Positions 1-8,350 of a stretch of DNA of 64,000 nucleotides are shown here, one piece after another. The translations under genes were made by a program, and so were the position numbers. Position 1 is the first letter of the stretch, and each line of letters opens with the position of its first letter. The stretch lies in the NCBI GenBank assembly GCA_028280105.1, contig JANQML010000020.1, positions 1-64,000 on the forward strand, written 5' to 3'. Under the pieces are notes generated by a model, which did not search any database, was not told the origin of the DNA, and was given only the letters and a program-made list of their open reading frames with translations. Source of the DNA: Desulfobacula sp. GTDB lineage: Bacteria > Desulfobacterota > Desulfobacteria > Desulfobacterales > Desulfobacteraceae.

Positions 1-40
1 TGGATATAAAAGGCGTTTGAACCCAAACGCAATAGTGAGG

Positions 41-553
41 CTATGATTTTTTTTTAAAACTGGCTTTGAGCAAAATTGACGTTTTTCTACAGAAACTAAA
101 TAGTATCCAATGCTGGTAATATCCTAAAATTTTGATATTCATTTTTACAGGTATTATATAGTACCAAAAATAGCCAAGGGGGATGTTTTTATCTGCTTTT
201 AATTCATTTGCTTTTAAGATTACTGTATCGATACTTTCATTATTCAAACAGCCGGTAGAAGTTCTTAAAAGCTTTTCCACATGTGGATTGATATCAATGT
301 TCACTTCTGAAGTTCCCGGAACAGCCCGAGAGTGAATGCAATGATATTCTACAACCAGACAGGCCATGGCGTATTGCTTACAAATATGTTTTTGAAAACT
401 CTCACTATAGGGTCCCACATCATTGCCAAATCCATTGACAAAAATCACAAGCCTTTCAACGTTGGTTTTTGGAATACAAATAGTATAATCTAAGGATCTG
501 TTCAGCTCAAAATCACGATGAGCATTAATTGTGAGATAATTATTAAATGCCAT
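41..553 (-). pseudogene. DUF2920-family protein, frameshifted remnant
   Basis: The intact start encodes an N-terminal region like the DUF2920 family, which is common in flagellin-glycosylation loci of Campylobacter and Helicobacter. Seen motifs are VIFVNGFGND followed by VVEYHCIHSRA, as expected for the family's alpha/beta-hydrolase-like first half. The reading frame stops after 170 residues, whereas family members are usually about 400. Near position 125-165 another frame reads KNEYQNF followed by PALDT, which resembles the conserved continuation of the family. This implies at least one frameshift and loss of the rest, either as real decay or as a sequencing error. It is the last readable gene of the leftward glycan run. 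The function of DUF2920 proteins is not known to me. Confidence 0.55.
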
Positions 554-586
554 ATAATTCCTCTTAACCGAATAGAAGAACCGTAT

Positions 587-1312
587 TTAATTTGGACTCT
601 TTCTATTTTTTGCAAACTCAGAAAATTCAGATTCAGCTCTTTTATAGCTGTCAATTGTTCCAATGTCTCTGTGATAGTGATAATTATGAAATGTATAAAT
701 TTTGCCGACATATTCCGGCAAAACCTCAGTACTGAAATCAATAGTCTTTTTCCCAAGATTTTTCAGAAAATTTATGACCGATGGCTCCAGAATATAAACA
801 GCTCCGTTTGCCAACCTGCCAGGAGGATCAACAACTTTTTCATGGAAAGCGCAAACAACATTGTCTTGATCCAACTCAACTATGCCACAATGTTCAGGTA
901 TATCCGAATCAAAAGTCATCATGGTAATTTCACATTTTTCAGGGCGCTGGATATGTGCTTTTATAAATGCATCCATATCAAAAAAACTCAGGTTATCCCC
1001 GTGGGCCATCAGCACTCGATCATTTTCAAACACAGCCTTATTTTCCAATAATGTCCCCCCCGTCCCCAGTAATTTTTTTTCATAAACCGGTATGATATTT
1101 TTTTTAAACCGACTCTCTTTAAGATAATCAAAAACCACATCCGACAGGTAATGCAAGTTAACAACAACCGGTTTAATATTGGCAAAATAAAACATTTCAA
1201 GCCAATAATCCATTAAAGGTCTCCCATCAATAGGAACCAGGCATTTTGGAATGGAATCGGTCAAAGGACGTAATCTTGTACCAAATCCGGCAGCCAATAA
1301 AAGAGCTTTCAT
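587..1312 (-). CDS. sugar-phosphate nucleotidyltransferase (HddC-like)
   Basis: A 241-residue NTP transferase that would attach a nucleotide to a sugar 1-phosphate. The N-terminus has the GxGTRLRPLT-type loop (LAAGFGTRLRPLT) and PKCLVPIDGRPL, which bind the nucleotide and metal. LLGTGGTLL and HGDNLSF are the usual substrate-site segments. The length fits single-domain enzymes such as heptose-1-phosphate guanylyltransferase HddC. Its start overlaps the stop of the upstream kinase/transferase fusion by four bases, so the two are probably translationally coupled and act on the same sugar. Heptose as the substrate is an inference from the neighbour. Mannose- or glucose-1-phosphate cannot be excluded. 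Confidence 0.8.
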   Translation of the reverse strand: MKALLLAAGFGTRLRPLTDSIPKCLVPIDGRPLMDYWLEMFYFANIKPVVVNLHYLSDVVFDYLKESRFKKNIIPVYEKKLLGTGGTLLENKAVFENDRVLMAHGDNLSFFDMDAFIKAHIQRPEKCEITMMTFDSDIPEHCGIVELDQDNVVCAFHEKVVDPPGRLANGAVYILEPSVINFLKNLGKKTIDFSTEVLPEYVGKIYTFHNYHYHRDIGTIDSYKRAESEFSEFAKNRKSPN

Positions 1313-2793
1313 AAACCAGGCTCTAAAATGAGTTCGTTAATTTTTAAAGGAAGATTGCCTTTTCGGCTAACCTGACAAGCTGCAGCCACAGACCCTAGGT
1401 ATGCACTCTGCCAGATATCTGAACCTGTTGCCAGCGCAAGGGCTGAACAGGTTAAAAGAGAATCTCCCGCACCTGCCGGATCCAAAGGCATCTCGTTCAT
1501 GGCAGACAGTCGATCAGTGCTGAAGCCATCTTCAGAAGGATTGTCCGCATGAATCAGCACTCCTTCCTTATCAAGTGTGATAAATACATTTTTCGCCCAA
1601 GATTTTTTTCTTAATTTTTCAGCCAAAACCACCAGGCCGGAATCAAAATCCTTAATTGCAATCCGGGCTTCTCTTTCCGTAGGCGTCATCAAAATCATAT
1701 TTTCAAACCGGGAGATATCTCCTATTTGAGATGATGACTGGCTATCGGCCACCATCAGTACTCCTTTTTTTTGGGCCTGAATAATAATATCATTCACCAA
1801 TGGTTGAGGAAGGCACCCATAATTAAAATCAGAAAATATAATTAAATCCTGTTCTGAAATGATTTCAAACAACCTTTCTTTTATTTTCCGTTGGATTTCT
1901 TTGCCTATCGGATGCTGACGAAGGTGGTTCACTCTCAAAAGCGTTTTCCCAGAACATCGGTAACGCTGTTTTAATATAGTCGGCCTGCTTTCGTCTTCAA
2001 AAAGATACGCTTTGACACCTGCCGAAGACAGTCTGTTATCTATGAATTTTACGATCTCATCATCACCGTTAATTGAAAAAAAAGAAACATCCGCACCTAA
2101 ATTGCTAGCATGAGCCGCCACAATACCGGCGCCTCCCAGATAAAGGTCAACTCCTACAGGAGATACGACAATGGTGGGATCCTCCTGGCTCATTCCCAAT
2201 GGATCACAGGTAATATACTCATCCACAATCACATCGCCGATAACAACCACTTTCAGCTTGTTAAAATCGTTAAGAACCGCCTTTAGCCCTTTCCAATTGA
2301 TATCATGACGATTCATAAATGCTTTATTTTTTTGAAATGAATTGGATACAATCCTTTGGGTTTCACCTTGTAGGAGTTCTGCCAGTGAATAGCTCATATC
2401 ACCTGAGCTAAACAGAATTTTACCACCGTAGGATTGGACAATTTCCATCTCAGGATTTTCATGACTCTCGTGCTCTTTTCCTTTAACAACGATCTCAGGT
2501 TGAAGCGCATTGATAAAATCAGCAGATTTATCCTTCAATATAAATGCATGATCCACCAGGCTGATAGCGTTAATACCTTCCAACCGAATATCTTCTTTGA
2601 GAAAAGAGGTTTCAACAGAATCACTGAACACGCCGACAACCAGAAATTCACTGCACTCTACTGCAAATCGTAACAACCTTAGGTGTCCAGGATGTACAAT
2701 ATTAAAATTACCGGAAACAAAGGCAATTTTTTTATTCCCGGCTATTTTTCGGATTTCATAAAGCGCTTTTTCTGATTCAGGATGCATACTCAT
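1309..2793 (-). CDS. bifunctional nucleotidyltransferase-sugar kinase, HldE-like with swapped domain order
   Basis: A 494-residue fusion. Residues 1 to about 145 are a cytidylyltransferase-fold domain with the HxGH site (NIVHPGH) and VVKGKEHE, like the RfaE/HldE transferase domain. Residues about 160-490 are a PfkB/ribokinase-family sugar kinase, with GDVIVDEYI near the start and the catalytic DPAGAGDSLL signature near the C-terminus. In typical HldE the kinase precedes the transferase, so the order here is reversed. The activities would be phosphorylation of a sugar phosphate and nucleotide transfer, as in ADP- or GDP-heptose synthesis. The adjoining HddC-like gene might supply a second nucleotidyl transfer. 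The exact sugar is unknown. Confidence 0.8.
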   Translation of the reverse strand: MSMHPESEKALYEIRKIAGNKKIAFVSGNFNIVHPGHLRLLRFAVECSEFLVVGVFSDSVETSFLKEDIRLEGINAISLVDHAFILKDKSADFINALQPEIVVKGKEHESHENPEMEIVQSYGGKILFSSGDMSYSLAELLQGETQRIVSNSFQKNKAFMNRHDINWKGLKAVLNDFNKLKVVVIGDVIVDEYITCDPLGMSQEDPTIVVSPVGVDLYLGGAGIVAAHASNLGADVSFFSINGDDEIVKFIDNRLSSAGVKAYLFEDESRPTILKQRYRCSGKTLLRVNHLRQHPIGKEIQRKIKERLFEIISEQDLIIFSDFNYGCLPQPLVNDIIIQAQKKGVLMVADSQSSSQIGDISRFENMILMTPTEREARIAIKDFDSGLVVLAEKLRKKSWAKNVFITLDKEGVLIHADNPSEDGFSTDRLSAMNEMPLDPAGAGDSLLTCSALALATGSDIWQSAYLGSVAAACQVSRKGNLPLKINELILEPGL

Positions 2794-2873
2794 ATAATTT
2801 TATTTAATTAACGTTCTTCCACTTATATTAAAATATTTTACACGCTCATTGTTTTCGTTACAAATTTTCAAAA

Positions 2874-3539
2874 TCATTTTTTATTACAGGCTAAAACAAA
2901 CAAGTAGTGGCACATATCATAAAAACCCGTATGAACAACCTCGTCATTCATTCCAAAGATAAAGACATTGTGAAATTTTTTTTGAAAAAAATCCCTCAAT
3001 TCCCGGGCATCATATAAGCAAACGTGGCCTTCCCGGCTGGAATCAGAAGCATGAATAGAGGCGCTTTTATTCGGAGTGCCAATGATGCAAACCCCCTGGT
3101 CGTCGAGATTTTCTATAATTGTATCCATAAACGAGCCCTGATTTTCAGGCAAGATATGCTCAATAACATCTAAAGATACTACTGTATTATATTTTCCATA
3201 TCGCTGCCCCAGAAAATTATCACATAAAAAGTTCAAATCCGCATTTGCAAAATTATCTTTAGCCCATTTTATTGATGATTCATCAAAATCTACACCTGTT
3301 ACATGGTCGGTATTTTCTTTTAATAATAACGTCCCCAAACCTTCGCTACACCCCAGTTCCAATACTTTTTTTCCGGATTGCTCTCCAATCAGCCTGGCAC
3401 AAAATTTATACCTTGCCATTGAAAAAAGCAGATAACGCGTATCTTTTTTGACCACATGCGAATAGTATTCCCCCAAGGTTAATCGTTTTTCCGGCTTAGA
3501 TTCGGGACGTACACTTTCCCATATTTGCTTTTCATCCAT
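2874..3539 (-). CDS. SAM-dependent methyltransferase (class I)
   Basis: About 221 residues with a Rossmann methyltransferase core: VLELGCSEGLGTLLL (motif I), VTGVDFDESSI (motif II) and YNTVVSLDVIEHILPENQ (post-II). The open frame extends upstream to 3623, but I choose the ATG at 3539. It directly follows the stop codon of the upstream methyltransferase gene, an AAGGA ribosome site lies about 12 bases before it, and the longer version would read into the neighbour's end. The SVRPES and YYSHVVKKDTRYLLFSMARY segments suit glycan or lipid-linked substrates. It is probably an O- or N-methyltransferase acting on the surface or flagellar glycan built by this run. The substrate is not recognisable. 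Confidence 0.75.
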   Translation of the reverse strand: MDEKQIWESVRPESKPEKRLTLGEYYSHVVKKDTRYLLFSMARYKFCARLIGEQSGKKVLELGCSEGLGTLLLKENTDHVTGVDFDESSIKWAKDNFANADLNFLCDNFLGQRYGKYNTVVSLDVIEHILPENQGSFMDTIIENLDDQGVCIIGTPNKSASIHASDSSREGHVCLYDARELRDFFQKKFHNVFIFGMNDEVVHTGFYDMCHYLFVLACNKK

Positions 3540-3540
3540 T

Positions 3541-4335
3541 TTAGATGTCTTGTCCTTTTTTTTTACACACCAGCACAATCCTTTTTGAATCCCTGCTAAA
3601 CTCTTCTTTGTACCAATTACCATAAACAGCTTGTATTTGCAGCCCTATATCTTCTAACAAATGAATCATCTCGGTCAGCGAGTATGCTCGCCATGAAAAA
3701 GACCATCTTCTTTTAGCTTTAAATCCGAATGTTTCAAACTCTGCCTCCATCCGTGATTTTAATATATCAAAACGCCTCTTAACGATGGTCACTTCCTGAT
3801 TATCGGAATGGCGTATCCAGTCTTTTTCAATCAAATGCCGGACATAAAAATCCCGGTTACCACAATCAAGCACGACTGTACCATTGGGTTTTAAAATATC
3901 TGCCATTGATTGTAGGGTTTTACTGTTTGTTTGATCATCAAAAAAACCAAAAGATGTTCCAATACTATATATAAAACCAAAAGCATTCTTAAACGGTAAT
4001 TTTCGCATGTCTCCGACAATGGATTCAGGATACTGCCCCAAATCTTTGGATTGGGAAACGGCCTCCCGGATAAAACGGATAAAAGTCTGATTAATATCAA
4101 TCCCCCAAATTTTGTATTTTTTTCTTGCAAGGGCAATAGCATATCCACCCGGACCGCAGCATAGATCCAGAACGCGCTGTCCAGGGTCACTCCCGATCAA
4201 AGGGTCAACAAACGATAAAAATGCATCTATTTCTGTTTGAGTCTTAATTGGATTATTGTGATTCAAATGCCCAAGATATGGTGGGTAATGGCTGTTTAAA
4301 TCCCTCCACCATTCTTTATCGATTGCTGGTGTCAC
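3541..4335 (-). CDS. SAM-dependent methyltransferase (class I)
   Basis: A 264-residue methyltransferase with motif I VLDLCCGPGGYAIAL, motif II IWGIDINQTFI, and VGDMRKLPF before a hydrophobic strand. The central region RHLIEKDWIRHSDNQ and the C-terminal half rich in aromatic and basic residues resemble the broad Methyltransf_25 class of small-molecule or glycan methyltransferases. It lies one base upstream of a second methyltransferase gene. The 196 bp before it (4336-4531) carry no gene and look AT-rich, with no clear promoter. A role in methylating a sugar of the flagellar glycan is inferred from context alone. Confidence 0.75.
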   Translation of the reverse strand: MTPAIDKEWWRDLNSHYPPYLGHLNHNNPIKTQTEIDAFLSFVDPLIGSDPGQRVLDLCCGPGGYAIALARKKYKIWGIDINQTFIRFIREAVSQSKDLGQYPESIVGDMRKLPFKNAFGFIYSIGTSFGFFDDQTNSKTLQSMADILKPNGTVVLDCGNRDFYVRHLIEKDWIRHSDNQEVTIVKRRFDILKSRMEAEFETFGFKAKRRWSFSWRAYSLTEMIHLLEDIGLQIQAVYGNWYKEEFSRDSKRIVLVCKKKGQDI

Positions 4336-4531
4336 GAATGCATCCTTTCACATCTGTATTAGTCGTTTAAATCTGGTTAGTATGAACAACATCTCTTTTA
4401 AACACATTGCTTTCCCAAAATTTTTTATTGATACGTATCCAAATAACCAAAACCTGAAATTTACTTTTATCTTCTGGTCAGTTCGACAAACAAACCTTCC
4501 GTGAGATATTGGATTCAGACAAACCATCAGA

Positions 4532-5596
4532 TCATTCAGCGTCTGAGTTCATTCGTATCAGACACCTGCCTGCTATTTCTCCGTTTCGTATTCCATCAAT
4601 TGCGGTATTGATATTTTCTAGATCGAACCGGTCCGATATCAAATCGTTAAGATTCAATTGTCCATGCCGGTTTAACCGTATATACTTCGGGATATCAATG
4701 GATGGATTTGACTCTCCGCCATGCGAACCGGTAATCGTTTTTTCAAAATGGAGCGGCAATGAATAAATATTGATATTATCATGTTTTTTAGGAACACCAA
4801 CCAAAATCGTTTTTCCGGTTGATGCAGTCAACTCATAGCAGAGCTTGATGACTGAAGTGTTTCCAGTATTGTCTACTATCACATCAGCACCTGAATCTCC
4901 AATAATAGAACGAACCTGGTGGTCCACATCTTCTATTGTTGAATTTATCAGATGTGTTGCGCCCAGTTTACGAGCCAGGGCAAGCCTGTTGTCATGAACA
5001 TCAATGGCAATTATTGGATACGCGGAAACCAATGCAGCACCTTGGATGACATTCAACCCGATCCCCCCTGCGCCGAATACCACGATTGATTCACCGATTT
5101 TTAGCTTTGCATTGTTATTAATAACGCCCAGTCCGGTCGTGACTGCACAACCAAAAAGCGATGCAATTTCCATTGGATAGTCATCAGGAATCTTTGTCAC
5201 CCTGTTTTCCGACACAACAGCAAATTCATTAAATGTGGTAACAAACCCGGCATTAATTTTTTTCCCTTTCCACTTGTACTCCGGCAGTGGAGCTTGAATT
5301 CCACTGCCCTGCCGCCAATGCAAAACGACGTTGTCACCCGGAATCAACCGGTTAACACCTCTACCTGTTGCCAGAACCTCCCCCGCCCCTTCATGGCCCA
5401 GTAAATGTGGTAAATAAGGATCATCGCCTTTTACACCATCAATTTCACCTAGTTGGGAACCACAGATCCCGCTGAAATGAATCTTCACCAGAATCTGCCC
5501 GTAATCCAGCTTTCCCGGCAGAGAAATCTCATCGATCTGAAGAGGAGCTTTTTGTTCTACAAGTATAGCGGCTTTCATTGTTTTCGGAATCATCAT
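4532..5596 (-). CDS. zinc-type alcohol dehydrogenase (MDR family)
   Basis: About 354 residues of the medium-chain dehydrogenase/reductase family. The catalytic zinc site is visible as FSGICGSQLGEIDG and LLGHEGAGEV, and the NAD-binding loop as VVFGAGGIGLNVIQGA. A structural-zinc four-cysteine loop is not evident: the region holds WRQGSGIQAPLPEYKW instead. I start at the ATG at 5596, five bases after AGGTGG. A GTG at 5605 abuts the previous stop codon and is the alternative. The gene follows a methyltransferase directly and is probably in its operon. It may oxidise or reduce an alcohol on a sugar or sugar side chain. The substrate is unknown. Confidence 0.8.
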   Translation of the reverse strand: MMIPKTMKAAILVEQKAPLQIDEISLPGKLDYGQILVKIHFSGICGSQLGEIDGVKGDDPYLPHLLGHEGAGEVLATGRGVNRLIPGDNVVLHWRQGSGIQAPLPEYKWKGKKINAGFVTTFNEFAVVSENRVTKIPDDYPMEIASLFGCAVTTGLGVINNNAKLKIGESIVVFGAGGIGLNVIQGAALVSAYPIIAIDVHDNRLALARKLGATHLINSTIEDVDHQVRSIIGDSGADVIVDNTGNTSVIKLCYELTASTGKTILVGVPKKHDNINIYSLPLHFEKTITGSHGGESNPSIDIPKYIRLNRHGQLNLNDLISDRFDLENINTAIDGIRNGEIAGRCLIRMNSDAE

Positions 5597-5605
5597 GTTT
5601 ACCAC

Positions 5606-6274
5606 CTATTCAAAATAAATTAAGGAGTGGTCACCCTTGTAGCCCGTTAATTTAAACCACCACTCCCACTCTTGAGGAGTACAAAACATTTCACATGTCA
5701 CCTGCCAATAGAGCAGATTGACCTTCTCCTGTTCATTTCGGTAGGATTCCACACACAAATAACTGTGTTTCTTACTGACCCTCTGGATCTCCGATAGCGC
5801 ATCAAACAATTCGTTACAATATAGATTATGAAGTGTATTGATCGATATGACCAGATCAAAATGATTATCTTCAAATGGAAGTGTCTTTGCATGACCCTTT
5901 TGCAGAAAAGGCTTGACCTCTTCTTTTGCATTGTCTATGGCATAGTCTGATATATCAATTCCAGTCACCTCAATACCCGGCACCACCTTTGTAAAATCAT
6001 ATAATAAAAAACCTTTACCGCACCCGATATCAAGGACTTTATCCCCTGGCTTCAATCCATAGTGCTCTACCATGGCGGAGGCGACCTTTTCCCATCTGCC
6101 GTCATAATAATACCCGCCGTAGCAAATTTTTCTGTCCCCGTCCCAGTAATCATACCCCCACTCGCGTGCACGTATTGCTGCATCTGCTTTTGGGTGTTCA
6201 TTTATCCGTTTTAGATAATCCCGTTTGGTACTTTTATGAACGGCTGAAATAAAATCAATATAAGCCATATTCAC
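5606..6274 (-). CDS. SAM-dependent methyltransferase (class I)
   Basis: A 222-residue class I methyltransferase. Motif I is VLDIGCGKGFLLYDF, motif II is VTGIDISDYAI, and FDLVISINTLHNLY gives the post-II segment. The N-terminal stretch before motif I is about 80 residues and rich in aromatic residues (YDYWDGDRKICYGGYYYDG), which is distinctive and may form the acceptor pocket. Its start lies inside the end of the upstream kinase gene (overlap about 20 bases). It is one of three methyltransferases in this run. I cannot name the substrate. The neighbouring kinase, HAD phosphatase and aminotransferase suggest a modified sugar or aminoalkyl group. Confidence 0.75.
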   Translation of the reverse strand: MNMAYIDFISAVHKSTKRDYLKRINEHPKADAAIRAREWGYDYWDGDRKICYGGYYYDGRWEKVASAMVEHYGLKPGDKVLDIGCGKGFLLYDFTKVVPGIEVTGIDISDYAIDNAKEEVKPFLQKGHAKTLPFEDNHFDLVISINTLHNLYCNELFDALSEIQRVSKKHSYLCVESYRNEQEKVNLLYWQVTCEMFCTPQEWEWWFKLTGYKGDHSLIYFE

Positions 6275-7301
6275 TTTCCTTTAAATAATTGATTGCTTTA
6301 TTTAGTTGTATTTTTCTTTTATCTTTGCCAAATGATGCAAATTTTTTTCGTTCCCAATCACAGGCAATAAAATCATTGAGCATAATCAGACACCACTTTA
6401 AACGATACAATGGGATAATCAGTTTAGATTGAATCAGGAGCTTGTCATACCCGGAATCTCCTGTTTGAAGAATTGCTGATATTTTTTCGACAAATCCGTC
6501 AAAGTATGTGATAGGGACAGGAACTTCTGGTTGAGTAAAAAAATCACAAATCAATTTAATTGGATCGTCCCATCCAGCGTATTCGAAATCCATAAAAAAG
6601 AGGGTGCCTTGTTCGTTTAAGATCATATTGTGAAACCCGAGATCCGAAGGAGACAGAATAACACCGCCCCGATCAACTCTTTGGTCCAGCTTTATTCCAG
6701 CATCTTTGGCCGACTGGTCTATTTCCGACTTTAACAGCTCCCACCTGATTTTTATGATTTTATCGATAAATTCTTTTGCTTCCCGGTCTATGTCGTCATG
6801 AGGAGTAATTGAGCTAACACGAAGATACCTTTTCTCAAAAGAATTCAAATGGTCCTGCAGGCTGAAACAATTGTCTGATGAAAAAACAAACGATTGCCCA
6901 CGCAGAGTATTTCGACGGTGGTTAAGCTGGTTTAAAAAATCGATTACCTTATTCAACAAGTCATTATCAATTTCATCAGCCTTTATTTTTCTACCGGAGA
7001 TATATGAAAATAGTCCAAGCTGGTTGATCCGGTCAGCTGCTATCGGTTCGGGTATTGAACGAACATTATTTTCCCATGCAAACAAAGAAAAAGAGAACTC
7101 CGTTCCCAAACGGTCTCTGGTATCCTCTTTTGAATAAAAGTATTCTTTTAAAAAAAAGGGGCAGTGATCTATTTTAAGTTTCCATGCCCTATTGTTGCCA
7201 CCATTACAAATCGGAATCAGCTCGATTTGACCTCTCATACCCAGTTCTTTTAAAATTCCATGAACAGCATGCGGATATTTTCTATTTCTATTGTTTTTCA
7301 T
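6255..7301 (-). CDS. aminoglycoside phosphotransferase-like (APH/choline-kinase fold) kinase
   Basis: About 348 residues from the ATG at 7301, which has AGAG about 8 bases upstream. The longer frame to 7412 reads far into the upstream gene and adds no conserved sequence. The kinase fold is supported by a lysine strand (FFLKEYFY), the catalytic-loop equivalent SPSDLGFHNMIL and the metal-binding FMDFEYAGWDDP. The usual HxD of the loop (HGDLHPGN type) has serine in the His position, a variant found in a subset of small-molecule kinases. It likely phosphorylates a hydroxyl on a sugar or amino alcohol intermediate of the glycan pathway. It overlaps the upstream HAD gene by about 14 bases. The substrate is unknown. 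Confidence 0.7.
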   Translation of the reverse strand: MKNNRNRKYPHAVHGILKELGMRGQIELIPICNGGNNRAWKLKIDHCPFFLKEYFYSKEDTRDRLGTEFSFSLFAWENNVRSIPEPIAADRINQLGLFSYISGRKIKADEIDNDLLNKVIDFLNQLNHRRNTLRGQSFVFSSDNCFSLQDHLNSFEKRYLRVSSITPHDDIDREAKEFIDKIIKIRWELLKSEIDQSAKDAGIKLDQRVDRGGVILSPSDLGFHNMILNEQGTLFFMDFEYAGWDDPIKLICDFFTQPEVPVPITYFDGFVEKISAILQTGDSGYDKLLIQSKLIIPLYRLKWCLIMLNDFIACDWERKKFASFGKDKRKIQLNKAINYLKESEYGLY

Positions 7302-7917
7302 CCCATCTCTTTTGAACCTCATTCGAAAATAAGGTTGTGATATCCTTCCATGATCGAACCGTTTTGAATGTTCGACTGTATACCGGATTGTCATACTGAT
7401 CCAGTGGATCAAAAAGAATTTTTATTATATCTTCTGAAAATCCGGGAAGAGATAGAAATTCGGGCAGATCATCAATGAAATGTGAGCATCCTTCTGCGTT
7501 GATTCTGTCGATTTTTTCCTCTTTGGTCTGTTCGAAAAAAGTATCACATTGGATACCCGCTTGATCCAGCCATTTATATGCAGCTCGATGGAGATTATAT
7601 GGGTGCCCATCATAGGGATACTCGGTTTTATGACTCACGATACAATAACGAAGAGAAACCTTATCACAAAAAGAAAAAAAATTTGTAACATCAGGATAGG
7701 CGGATGCGTCTAATAGCCTTGCACCATAGACATATCCTTGAAGCCGCGTCCAGTCATCTTCCTTTCCGGCCTGCCTTAAAAAGTCCCTTACATAATTTTT
7801 ACCAATGTTCAAGTCCTGTGGAATAATCTTTTTTTCAATCCCAAGTTTGTTAAATATATAATCATAGCAAATAATGGTATTGTCAAAATCAATGCCTATT
7901 TTTATATCAATCGTCAT
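7288..7917 (-). CDS. HAD-superfamily phosphatase-like protein
   Basis: A 209-residue HAD-fold protein. Motif I is IGIDFDNTI with the paired aspartates, motif II is YCIVSHKTEYP (Ser), and motif IV is SHFIDDLPEFL. These give the expected phosphoaspartate phosphatase site. The cap segment between motif I and II (KNYVRDFLRQAGKEDDWTR) is small. It overlaps the WbuC-like gene upstream by 11 bases and the APH-like kinase downstream by 14 bases, a tight arrangement that argues for joint action. It probably removes phosphate from a sugar or nucleotide-linked intermediate. No family-level substrate assignment can be made from sequence alone. Confidence 0.7.
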   Translation of the reverse strand: MTIDIKIGIDFDNTIICYDYIFNKLGIEKKIIPQDLNIGKNYVRDFLRQAGKEDDWTRLQGYVYGARLLDASAYPDVTNFFSFCDKVSLRYCIVSHKTEYPYDGHPYNLHRAAYKWLDQAGIQCDTFFEQTKEEKIDRINAEGCSHFIDDLPEFLSLPGFSEDIIKILFDPLDQYDNPVYSRTFKTVRSWKDITTLFSNEVQKRWDEKQ

Positions 7918-8350
7918 GCTTATTTTCCATCAGCTCTTTGTCATCATTACGGAAAGGACCTGAAGTGACCTCATGAATTACAGCATAATCCGTCAGCACA
8001 CACACTTGATGCCAAAAGCCAGATGAGAGCTTACAGATGAAGGGAAGACCGTCTCCCTGACTCCCCATTTCAATACTGCGGGTCTGGTTTCCGTTATCAT
8101 CAAAAAAAGAGAGCTCAATCCGCCCCTCTATCACGTGATAGGATTCACTTTTGAAAGAGTGTCTGTGAATGGGTATTTCGGTATTTTTCAGCATCACAAT
8201 CACCATTTCCTGAACATCGTCTTCATGGGATTTGTGAAGACAATATCTTGCCCTTAAAAGTTCAGATTGAGCTGCAAGCTTTTTAAGTGTTTGAATATCT
8301 GATTTTTTAATCTCTACAATATTATCGTGCTCTAAAAAGATTGCAGTCAT
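7907..8350 (-). CDS. WbuC-type cupin fold protein
   Basis: A 147-residue cupin like WbuC, which occurs in O-antigen and capsule loci. The family signature RARYCLHKSHEDDVQEM is visible near residues 34-50, and the metal-binding cupin motif is HRHSFKSESYHVIEGRI, followed by FWHQVCVL in the second cupin half. Histidines His-x-His and a later His suggest a bound metal. The exact role of WbuC is not established. It is thought to be a sugar-modifying or isomerising protein. Its end overlaps the HAD gene and its start overlaps the aminotransferase by four bases, so it belongs to the same operon. Confidence 0.75.
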   Translation of the reverse strand: MTAIFLEHDNIVEIKKSDIQTLKKLAAQSELLRARYCLHKSHEDDVQEMVIVMLKNTEIPIHRHSFKSESYHVIEGRIELSFFDDNGNQTRSIEMGSQGDGLPFICKLSSGFWHQVCVLTDYAVIHEVTSGPFRNDDKELMENKHDD

